Assembly (NCBI GenBank): GCA_030041305.1
Contig: JASHOC010000051.1
Coordinates: 1 to 50,670, forward strand
Length of the DNA: 50,670 nucleotides
Reading direction: 5' to 3'
Source of the DNA: Acidobacteriaceae bacterium
GTDB lineage: Bacteria; Acidobacteriota; Terriglobia; Terriglobales; Acidobacteriaceae
How positions within the stretch are numbered: position 1 is the stretch's first letter; each line of letters opens with the position of its first letter. Made by a program: the position numbers and the translations under genes. Of this stretch, positions 7,112 through 14,034 are shown piece by piece. The notes below the pieces were generated by a model. It had not been told where the DNA came from and did not search any database. It was given only the letters and a program-made list of their open reading frames with translations.

Positions 7112-7963
7112 ATTCTCTTCCCTATTCCAAACCGGCGCGCAAATGCATGAGGCAGCGCCTAAAATCTAGCATGGTTTGAGCACGATAAGAAGCAGCTTTT
7201 TGCCGCGATGATCAAAGATCCTTACGGCCCAACGTCGATCGCATTGGACCGATAAGATCCAACGCCAATGCGGGAACCCCATTCGCCAAGTCAAATCATC
7301 CGCGTCCCGTGAACAATTCCGCGAATCTCCAACCAGATTCGCCCTTTTTCCCCTTGTTCCCTTATTTCCTCGCCCCTGTTCCCCATGCCGCCGTAGCGCC
7401 TGTCAAGCCGCCAATCTCCATTGATCCTTCTCAACCCCTTTATTGTGAGTCACTTCGGCTCCGGCCTCCAAATACATGCTATTTCGGGCTTCTTGCTACA
7501 CTCAACTTGTATGCGGCAGACTGCCTTGCTCGGCAGCGCCGTCCGGAGATCCAGATGCTCCTCATTGTGTCCGCGTGGTTGGGCCGTCCCGGCGAACGTT
7601 TCCAGCGCTGGCGAGAAGTCAAAAACCTTGAAATGGTGCACGTAACTCCTTTGTTTTGCTTAATCTGCAAATAACCTCCTTGTTTTGCTATATTTGCCTC
7701 GGTTCGACGCGCCTATAGCGGCTCTCCAATTGGTGTAGAGCAGAACCTCGAACGTTGAGTGGCGTTTTTCCCAAGAAAACGCCACCCGGCACGCCCCTCA
7801 AGACTTCACGGGAATTGGAGAACCGCCGTAAACCGCTCGCATCACGCCGGTTACCGACAGAATGGGGGGTGGGGGTGGCCGCACAAAAACCGCTTGCCTC
7901 GCGGGCAACCCGGACGGTCCGTTGGCGCACAATGGAATGATCTTCGGGAAGAGAGACAGCCAG
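7112..7963. other. Long gene-poor stretch with repeats
   Basis: 852 bp without a convincing gene. It contains an 8-bp inverted repeat CGCATTGG/CCAATGCG (7240-7247 and 7265-7272), a pyrimidine-rich tract with GTTCCC units (about 7345-7385) and two direct repeats (7643-7697). ORFs on both strands around 7309-7674 lack ribosome-binding sites and have atypical composition. The part just upstream of 7964 should carry the thioesterase promoter; CACAAT at 7930-7935 is a possible -10. Confidence 0.5.
7643..7697. repeat. Two-copy direct repeat
   Basis: Two imperfect copies of about 27 bp, 29 bp apart: TAACTCCTTTGTTTTGCT... (7643-7670) and TAACCTCCTTGTTTTGCT... (7672-7697), each ending in an ATTTGC/ATCTGC-like tail. 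Comparable TCCTTTGTTTT strings are, from memory, common in acidobacterial intergenic DNA, but I cannot verify that here. Confidence 0.6.
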
Positions 7964-8392
7964 ATGCCGGTGATCACACGGGTGAGGGTGCGCTATGCCG
8001 AAACCGACCAGATGGGCATCGTCTACTACGCCAACTATTTCGTCTGGTTCGAACTCGGCCGCGTCGAACTCCTGCGCTCGCTCGGCCTCGCGTACAGCCG
8101 GCTTGAGCTCGATCATGGCTGCATTCTGCCCGTGGTCGACGCCCGCTGCCGCTATCGCGCCCCTGCCCGCTATGACGACGAAATTCTCATCGAAACCAGC
8201 CCCGCCTTGATGCGCGGCTCGGTGCTCAAGTTCGCCTACAAGATTTACCGGGAAAGAAACCAAAAGGGAGAAGAGCGGAAGCTCCTCCTCGCGGAGGGAG
8301 AAACCACCCACGTGGTCTGTGACGACCAGCTCAACCGCAAGCCGCTGCCCTCCCGCTACGCCGCGGCCCTCAAAGCCATGATGGCGGAGTAA
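7964..8392 (+). CDS. Acyl-CoA thioesterase, YbgC/FadM (4-hydroxybenzoyl-CoA thioesterase) family
   Basis: 142 residues, a single hotdog fold. The signature RVRYAETDQMGIVYYANYFVWFE at about 6-28 holds the catalytic Asp (in ETDQMG), followed by ELGRVELLRSLG, the usual start of the central helix. Such enzymes hydrolyse short or medium acyl-CoAs or aryl-CoAs; in Proteobacteria YbgC belongs to the Tol-Pal region, but no tol genes are here. The ATG at 7964 (MPVITRV) fits the family's N-terminus. In-frame starts at 7862 and 7937 would add residues unlike the family. GGAAGAGAGA lies upstream. It converges with the O-methyltransferase, 25 bp apart. Confidence 0.88.
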   Translation: MPVITRVRVRYAETDQMGIVYYANYFVWFELGRVELLRSLGLAYSRLELDHGCILPVVDARCRYRAPARYDDEILIETSPALMRGSVLKFAYKIYRERNQKGEERKLLLAEGETTHVVCDDQLNRKPLPSRYAAALKAMMAE

Positions 8393-8417
8393 CTCACCGC
8401 GGATCGAACCCAAACTG

Positions 8418-9104
8418 TCAGGAAAGCATCACCGCCAGCACGAACCCGTCGTAGCCCTTGACGCCCACGTTCTGCACCACGGTGGCGCTCAAGCGCGGCT
8501 CGGCGGCCATCAACTCCATCATGCGGCGCGTGCCCACCACGTCCGCATCCGGGCTCGCGGCCTCCGTCACCTTGCCGTCGCGCACCACGTTGTCCACCAC
8601 GATCGCGGTCCCTGGCCGCCCCAGCTTCAACGCCCATTTCAGATACTGCGGATTGCTCGGCTTGTCCGCGTCGATAAAAATCAAATCGAAAGGCCCGGCC
8701 CCCGTCGCCTGCAACGCCGCAAGGCTCTTCACCGCCCGCCCCAGGCGAATCTCCACGCGGTCGAGCAACCCTGCATTTTCGAGATTTTTGCGCGCTACTT
8801 CGGCATGCCGCGGATTAAATTCGAGCGTCACGATCCGCCCGCCGTGCGGCAGCCCGCGCGCCATCCACATGGTGCTGTAACCGCCCAGCGTGCCGATCTC
8901 CAGCACCCGCCGCGCCTGCGTCATCTGCACCAGCACCTGCAGCAGTTTGCCCTGCAGGCGCGAAACCTCGATGGCCGGAAGATCGGCCTCGCGATTCGCC
9001 TGCCACGCCGCCTCGAGCGCGGAGTCCACCGGCGCCACCAAGTCGCCGAAATAGTTGTCTACGTCTGTCCAAACCGGGTTTCGGGTGCGTTCTCTCGGCG
9101 CCAT
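8418..9104 (-). CDS. SAM-dependent O-methyltransferase, family 3 (COMT-like)
   Basis: 228 residues, the usual size for class I small-molecule O-methyltransferases. Motif I is RVLEIGTLGGYSTMWMA (about 65-81). An acidic SAM-ribose-binding residue follows at the end of strand 2 (VTLEFN). FDLIFIDADKPSNPQYL holds the metal-binding Asp pair, and VVDNVVRDGKV follows as in catechol/caffeoyl-CoA-like enzymes using a divalent ion. The ATG at 9104 directly abuts the TAG stop of the polyprenyl synthase, so the two are translationally coupled. The natural substrate is unknown. Coupling to an isoprenoid enzyme could hint at a quinone-related role, but class 3 enzymes are not the UbiE/UbiG type. Confidence 0.85.
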   Translation of the reverse strand: MAPRERTRNPVWTDVDNYFGDLVAPVDSALEAAWQANREADLPAIEVSRLQGKLLQVLVQMTQARRVLEIGTLGGYSTMWMARGLPHGGRIVTLEFNPRHAEVARKNLENAGLLDRVEIRLGRAVKSLAALQATGAGPFDLIFIDADKPSNPQYLKWALKLGRPGTAIVVDNVVRDGKVTEAASPDADVVGTRRMMELMAAEPRLSATVVQNVGVKGYDGFVLAVMLS

Positions 9105-10094
9105 CTACTTCTCCCGCGCCACCACGAACTCCGGCGCCCACAGCAAGGCGCGCTTGAAGTCGGAGTCGCTGAACGCCGCCAAAGCCTGCCGCGATTGCGC
9201 CGCATAGCGATCGGCCGCCGCCATCGCATACTCCACCGAGCCGTTGCGCGCCAGGATCTCCTGAATCTCCTGCCGGCTCACGTTCTCGAAGCTGCGGTCG
9301 TCCAGCACTCGCTGAATCGTCTTGCGATCCATGGCCGTGCCATGGTCGATGGCGTGAATCACCGGCAGCGTCGCCTTGCCTTCGCGCAGATCGCTGGCCA
9401 CGGGCTTGCCCAACGCCTCTTCGGTCGCCGTCAGGTCGAGCACATCGTCGACGATCTGGAAGGCGAGGCCGACCCCGCGTCCGTATGCGCCCAGGCACAT
9501 CTCCTGTGCTTCCGTGGCCTCGGCAAGCACCGCGCCCATGCGCATCGACACCGAGAAAAGGCATGCCGTCTTGCGGAAGATCAGGTCATAGTACTCGGCC
9601 TCGGAGATGGCTTTGCCGAGCTTCTGGATCTGCAACAACTCTCCCTCGACCATCTGCTGCGTGAGGCTCACAATCAGGTCCAGGATGCGCAAATTGCGCT
9701 CTTCCAGAGCCACTTTGAAGGCCTGCATGTAGAGCCAATCGCCGGCCAATACGCATTTCTCGTTGCCCCAGGTGGTGTTCGCCGAGGGCCGCCCGCGTCG
9801 CGTGTCGGCGCCGTCGATGATGTCGTCATGCACCAGCGTGGCCGTGTGAATCATCTCCACCGCCGCGCCCAGCCGGATGGCCCCCTGTTCCGCGTAACCC
9901 AGCATATGCGCCGCCAGCAACAGCAGCGAAGGCCGAATGCGCTTGCCTCCGCCCTCGCGCAGATATTCGGCAATCTCAGTGATGGTGCTGACGCTCGAAG
10001 CCGCGTCGCGACCCAACTCCTGTTCGACCGCCACGAGATCCTCCCGCAACAGATCGAAAACCTCCCTGGCCGTCGCTATGGTGGTTGTGCTCAA
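9105..10094 (-). CDS. ispB: Trans-isoprenyl (polyprenyl) diphosphate synthase
   Basis: 329 residues. The first Asp-rich motif HDDIIDGADTRRGRPS is at 89-104 (DDxxD = D90, D91, D94), and the second is QIVDDVLD at about 213-220 (D216, D217, D220), each binding Mg-diphosphate. GGGKRIRPSLLLLA (about 48-61) binds the IPP diphosphate. The residues before the first motif are small (H-T-A-T-L-V), typical of long-chain (C35-C50) synthases that make quinone side chains. The start is a TTG at 10094 with only a weak Shine-Dalgarno-like GAAGAGC upstream. The gene is followed without gap by the O-methyltransferase. Assignment to IspB rather than a short-chain GGPP synthase is likely but not certain. Confidence 0.85.
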   Translation of the reverse strand: MSTTTIATAREVFDLLREDLVAVEQELGRDAASSVSTITEIAEYLREGGGKRIRPSLLLLAAHMLGYAEQGAIRLGAAVEMIHTATLVHDDIIDGADTRRGRPSANTTWGNEKCVLAGDWLYMQAFKVALEERNLRILDLIVSLTQQMVEGELLQIQKLGKAISEAEYYDLIFRKTACLFSVSMRMGAVLAEATEAQEMCLGAYGRGVGLAFQIVDDVLDLTATEEALGKPVASDLREGKATLPVIHAIDHGTAMDRKTIQRVLDDRSFENVSRQEIQEILARNGSVEYAMAAADRYAAQSRQALAAFSDSDFKRALLWAPEFVVAREK

Positions 10095-10161
10095 AGCTCT
10101 TCGGGACCGTTATAGGTGATTGTATTGGTTCTTGTCGCCGGCGTCGGCAGTTTCAACCGCT

Positions 10162-10662
10162 TCAGTTCGTCCGGTAATTCGTGAACTGCAAATCCACGCC
10201 CATGTCCCGGGCGCGCAACATCGCGATAATCGACTGCAACTCGTCGCGGTCCTTGCTCGAAACCCTCACCGTATCGCCTTGGATGCTGGCCTGCGCCTTC
10301 TTCTTTGCGTCTTTGATCAGCCGCACAATCTCCTTGGCTTTTTCCACGGGGATGCCTTGCTGAAGGCTGATCTTCTGCCGCACGCTTTGCCCGGCCGCGG
10401 GTTCAAGCTTGCCGTAGGTCAGGTTCTTGAGCGAAACTCCGCGCTTGACCAGCTTCTGGCTCAAAATGTCTTTTACCGCTTCAAGCTTATATTCATTAGC
10501 CGAGGCCAGCTGAATGCCGTCGCTGCCTTCGAGGCTGACCTGGGAATGCGAATCCTTCAGATCGAAGCGCTGGCGAATCTCTTTGAGTGCCTGATCGATG
10601 GCGTCGCGGACCTCCTGGATGTCCACCTTGCTGACGATATCGAATGAGTTGTCCTGGGCCAT
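10162..10662 (-). CDS. yajQ: YajQ family nucleotide-binding protein
   Basis: 166 residues, standard length. It begins MAQDNSFDIVSKVDIQEVRDAI and ends GVDLQFTNYRTN; both ends are diagnostic of YajQ (UPF0234), made of two ferredoxin-like repeats. Family members bind nucleotides, and in Xanthomonas a member binds cyclic di-GMP and acts with a transcription factor. Which ligand applies here is unknown. On the reverse strand TAGGAT (10672-10677) ends 9 nt before the ATG, with AGG in the gap, so initiation may be leaderless or very short-leadered. It lies between tatD and the polyprenyl synthase in a leftward run. Confidence 0.95.
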   Translation of the reverse strand: MAQDNSFDIVSKVDIQEVRDAIDQALKEIRQRFDLKDSHSQVSLEGSDGIQLASANEYKLEAVKDILSQKLVKRGVSLKNLTYGKLEPAAGQSVRQKISLQQGIPVEKAKEIVRLIKDAKKKAQASIQGDTVRVSSKDRDELQSIIAMLRARDMGVDLQFTNYRTN

Positions 10663-10740
10663 GGCCTGCCTATCCTAAAGAACGATGAGTTCGACTGCGG
10701 CCGATGTCCCCTGACGTCCGGTTCGGCCAGTGCAACTCTA

Positions 10741-11580
10741 TCAGTTTCCCACGTCTGGCTGCGGAAGAAACAGGCGGAAAAAGTTTTTCGTGGTGGCGGC
10801 GGCGATTTCATCCCGGTCCAGGCCCAAGAGATCAGCCAGCTTCTGAGCCGTCTCCACAACCATCGCCGGCTCATTGCGCTTGCCGCGATGCGTCGCCGGC
10901 GCCAGCCACGGCGCATCCGTCTCCACCAGCACGCTGTCGAGCGGAACGCGCCGGGCCACGTCGCGTAGCGCCTGTGCTTTGGGATAGGTCAGATTGCCGG
11001 CGAAGGAGATCAGAAAACCCAAATCCAGCGAACGCCGCGCCTCATCCCAGCCACCTCCGAAGCAATGCATAATGCCGCCCAGAGCCGTTCTTGCCCAGTT
11101 CTGCTCCAGGATCTCGAAAAGATCATCCCAGGCATCCGACGTCCCGTCCTTCGGCCGGCAGTGGATCAGGATCGGGCGCTTGCGCAAGGCGGCGATCTCA
11201 AGTTGACGGATGAATCCCTCGCGCTGCACGTCATGCGGCGCGCCCTGGTGAAAGTAGTCGAGGCCGATCTCTCCGCAGGCGATCACCTCAGGATCGGCCA
11301 GCAGTCGATCGAGCTTGACCAGCGCCGCATGATCCGCTTCGGCAGTGCTGTGAGGATAAATGCCCGCGCTCGCATAGAGCCGCGGAAAATGGGCGCCGGC
11401 CGCGCGTTGCGGATTGAACTCCCGGCAGATGTCGAGCGCCCGGTGCATCTCGTTCGGCCCTTCGCCGATGCCGATCGAAAGCACCGCGCCCACGCCGGCT
11501 TCGGCCGCGCGGGCAAGCATCGCCGCGCGGTCGTCACTGTAGCGCGGACTGTCGAGATGAGCGTGGGAGTCGATGAGCAA
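10741..11580 (-). CDS. tatD: TatD family metal-dependent deoxyribonuclease
   Basis: 279 residues. Metal ligands of the TatD amidohydrolase fold are in place: DSHAHLD at 4-10 (HxH), CGEIGLDYFH (Glu), PILIHCRP (His), GIMHCFGG (His) and VETDAPWLAP (Asp, near 207). These enzymes are 3'-5' exonucleases acting on single-stranded or damaged DNA in the cytoplasm. The first residue (MLIDSHAHLD) is encoded by TTG at 11580; no ATG lies close enough to keep the conserved N-terminus. It stands 65 bp downstream of metG, the frequent bacterial neighbour of tatD, and 78 bp upstream of yajQ. Confidence 0.93.
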   Translation of the reverse strand: MLIDSHAHLDSPRYSDDRAAMLARAAEAGVGAVLSIGIGEGPNEMHRALDICREFNPQRAAGAHFPRLYASAGIYPHSTAEADHAALVKLDRLLADPEVIACGEIGLDYFHQGAPHDVQREGFIRQLEIAALRKRPILIHCRPKDGTSDAWDDLFEILEQNWARTALGGIMHCFGGGWDEARRSLDLGFLISFAGNLTYPKAQALRDVARRVPLDSVLVETDAPWLAPATHRGKRNEPAMVVETAQKLADLLGLDRDEIAAATTKNFFRLFLPQPDVGN

Positions 11581-11645
11581 ATGTGAGTCTCAATGCCGTA
11601 GCCGGAGCCGTGGCGGGCCGATGAGCACAAAGAAAAAATCGTTAC

Positions 11646-13874
11646 CTACTTTAACCGCGCGCCGAGTGGAACTTCTTCCAGGAACCCCGCCAGCACCGGC
11701 GCGCCATCGGGTAGTGAGGCCGCGAGCAACATCCCGTTCGACTCCAAGCCTCTCATCTTGCGGGACGCCAGGTTGGCCACAATCACGATCTTGCGCCCAA
11801 TGAGCTTCTCCGGTTCGTAATGCTGCGCGATGCCGGCGAGGATCTGTCGTTTTTCGGAGCCGAGGTCAATTTCGAGGCGCAAAAGTTTGTCGGCCTTGGG
11901 CACCCGTTCGGCGACCAGGATCTGCGCCACACGGAGATCCACCTTGGCGAAATCGTCAATGGAAATTCGCTGCGGTTCCGCGGAGGATTCCGCTGCCGGT
12001 TCCGGAACGGTTTGGGCGGCGCTTGCAGTCGAGGCAGCCGGCGTCACGCTCAGCCGGCTACTCGCCTGATCCGCAGGAACCGGGTGAACGTGCGCCGTCT
12101 CCAACGGCTGTGACGGATCGCGGGGCGCCGCGGTGGTGGGCGTCAGTGAGTCACCGGCGCGGGCATCGTCCCTATTGACCGCTGTGGTGGAAACCGTTGA
12201 GGGCGCCGCGGTAGCCGGCCCCGGAGCCACGGTCTCGCCCTGGGCGGCTTCGATCGCGGTGCGGTTGTTCTCGTCTTCAAGATTCTGCATACGCTCGATG
12301 GCATCCCTTTCCGCGCGGGGAAACAGCGGTGCAGGCAATGCGAACCTTGTCTCCGCTTTCATCCCTCCCCACGCCAGATCTTTCAAAAACGCCTGCCGCG
12401 CCGAGTCCTCGATTTCGCCTTGGCCAAGCTGGCGCCATACCTTGGCTGCCGCTTCCGGAAGCACGGGATAGGCAAGCGCGGTAATGATGCGGATGGCCTC
12501 GGCCGCCGTCGCCAGCACCCGCGCCTGCAAATGCATATGCGCGGCTGCCGGGCGGTTGGCGGGCTTTTTCCAGGGCGCGTTGGCGGTCAGGTAGCCGTCA
12601 GTTTCGCTGACCAGCAGCCAAAGCCTTTTCAACGCGTCAGCAAAATTCAGCTCATCAAAAGCCGCGCCGAACGCGGCGATCGTTCGCTCGGCGCTCAGTC
12701 GCAGCGCGGCTTCGGCGCCCGTAGGGGCTCCAAAGTGCGGAACGTCGCCCCCAAAGTACTTCAAGATCATGTTCCCCACCCGGCTCACCAGGTTACCATA
12801 GCCGTTGGCCAGGTCGCCGTTATAGCGCTGCACGAGCGCATCGAATGAGAAGTTGCCATCTTGCCCAAAGGGAATCTCGCGTAAGAGAAAATAGCGCAGC
12901 GCGTCTGCGCCGAGCACTTCCATCACGGTTTCGGCGCGCACAATGTTGCCGCGCGACTTCGACATTTTGCCCTGGTCGAAGAGCAGCCAACCGTTAGCGC
13001 ACACTGAGCGCGGCGGCGGGATGCCGGCGGCCATCAAAAACGCCGGCCAGTAAACGCAATGGAAGCGGCTGATTTCCTTTCCGATCAGGTGCATGTCCGC
13101 CGGCCAAAATTTCTTAAATTTTTCCTGGTCTTGGACATCATCCGAGCCATAACCGAGAGCAGTAATGTAATTCGCCAGCGCATCCAGCCACACGTAAACC
13201 ACGTGTTTTTCGTCGCCGGGCACCGGAATGCCCCACGAAAAGCTGGTGCGGCTCACGGAGAGATCTTTAAGTCCACTGCGCACAAACGAGATCACCTCGC
13301 GGCGCGTCGACTCCGGTCCCATGAACTCCGGATTCGCCTCATAAAATTCGAGTAGCTTGCGCTCGAAGGCCGAGAGCTTGAAAAAGTAATTCTCTTCGCT
13401 CACGGTTTCCGTAATTCGTCCGCAGTCCGGGCAAGGTGTCCCGGGCGGCCCTTCGATCCAGGATTCGTCGCTCACGCAGTACTGGCCCGTGTACGAGCCT
13501 TTGTAGATATAACCGCGCTCGCGTAGCGTGGCGAACAAATGCTGCACGCCGCGCTTATGCCGCTCCTCGGTGGTGCGGATGAAGTCGTCGTAGGTGAGCT
13601 CCAGCCGGTCCCACAGCCCGCGAAACTCTGCGGCGATGGCGGTGGCGAATTCCATCGGCGTCCGCCCGGCGAGCTTGGCGCTGCGCTCGATCTTCTGTCC
13701 GTGCTCATCCGTACCCGTCAAAAACCAGGTGTCAATGCCCATCGCCCGTTTGCGCCGGGCAATGGCGTCGCACACAATCGTCGAATAGGCGTGGCCCAGG
13801 TGCGGCCGCGCGTTCACGTAGTAGATCGGCGTGGTGAGATAAAAGCGAGATGAAGTCGTTGCGGAATTGGCCAT
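11646..13874 (-). CDS. metG: Methionyl-tRNA synthetase with C-terminal tRNA-binding domain
   Basis: 742 residues from ATG 13874 (MANSATTSS). The catalytic core has PIYYVNARPHLGHAYS with the HIGH-equivalent HLGH at 25-28 and GKMSKSRGN near residue 303. One CPDCG knuckle pair (about 140) is seen, so the metal site is reduced compared with the two-knuckle form. An anticodon-binding helical domain follows, then a low-complexity linker of about 80 residues rich in Ala, Thr, Pro and Ser (around 550-630), and a C-terminal Trbp111/EMAP-like OB fold starting DDFAKVDLRVAQI and ending SNGMLLAA...VPLGARLK. An open frame extends upstream to 14072 but lacks homology. The gene is divergent from argS by 160 bp. 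Confidence 0.95.
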   Translation of the reverse strand: MANSATTSSRFYLTTPIYYVNARPHLGHAYSTIVCDAIARRKRAMGIDTWFLTGTDEHGQKIERSAKLAGRTPMEFATAIAAEFRGLWDRLELTYDDFIRTTEERHKRGVQHLFATLRERGYIYKGSYTGQYCVSDESWIEGPPGTPCPDCGRITETVSEENYFFKLSAFERKLLEFYEANPEFMGPESTRREVISFVRSGLKDLSVSRTSFSWGIPVPGDEKHVVYVWLDALANYITALGYGSDDVQDQEKFKKFWPADMHLIGKEISRFHCVYWPAFLMAAGIPPPRSVCANGWLLFDQGKMSKSRGNIVRAETVMEVLGADALRYFLLREIPFGQDGNFSFDALVQRYNGDLANGYGNLVSRVGNMILKYFGGDVPHFGAPTGAEAALRLSAERTIAAFGAAFDELNFADALKRLWLLVSETDGYLTANAPWKKPANRPAAAHMHLQARVLATAAEAIRIITALAYPVLPEAAAKVWRQLGQGEIEDSARQAFLKDLAWGGMKAETRFALPAPLFPRAERDAIERMQNLEDENNRTAIEAAQGETVAPGPATAAPSTVSTTAVNRDDARAGDSLTPTTAAPRDPSQPLETAHVHPVPADQASSRLSVTPAASTASAAQTVPEPAAESSAEPQRISIDDFAKVDLRVAQILVAERVPKADKLLRLEIDLGSEKRQILAGIAQHYEPEKLIGRKIVIVANLASRKMRGLESNGMLLAASLPDGAPVLAGFLEEVPLGARLK

Positions 13875-13990
13875 GCGCGGGATCTTTGCTCGCGTTCGCC
13901 CCGACGGCAGGCGAGAATGGTGCGCGTAACTTCTCTTCAATCTTAGGGTGCCGTGTCGAGGCCGGTCAAACCCCGCGACGCATGGCGGTC

Positions 13991-13999
13991 TGTTAGAAT
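13991..13999 (+). promoter_or_regulatory. Extended -10 promoter element for argS
   Basis: TGTTAGAAT matches the extended -10 TGN-TATAAT with one mismatch. A start about 7 nt downstream (near 14006) would put the message start at the hairpin that precedes the Shine-Dalgarno sequence of argS. No good -35 is seen, as expected for an extended -10. The same box on the reverse strand, TGCTAGAAT, precedes coaD (50398-50406). Confidence 0.5.
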
Positions 14000-14001
14000 C
14001 G

Positions 14002-14022
14002 CCTTGAAAATCAAGGATTTTC
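14002..14022 (+). promoter_or_regulatory. Overlapping alternative hairpins in the argS leader
   Basis: CCTTGA-AAA-TCAAGG (14002-14016) and GAAAATC-AAG-GATTTTC (14006-14022) are perfect palindromes sharing the TCAAGG region, so only one can form at a time. They sit just before the Shine-Dalgarno GAGG (14023-14026) and TTG start of argS. Confidence 0.5.
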
Positions 14023-14034
14023 GAGGCATTCAAT

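Noticed and set aside
7309..7674. 121-codon forward ORF and overlapping reverse ORFs
   Set aside because: Overlaps pyrimidine tracts and repeats, no ribosome-binding site, no family resemblance.
8805..10115. 436-codon forward ORF opposite the polyprenyl synthase
   Set aside because: Antisense shadow of two well-supported genes; Arg/His/Gln-rich composition without motifs.
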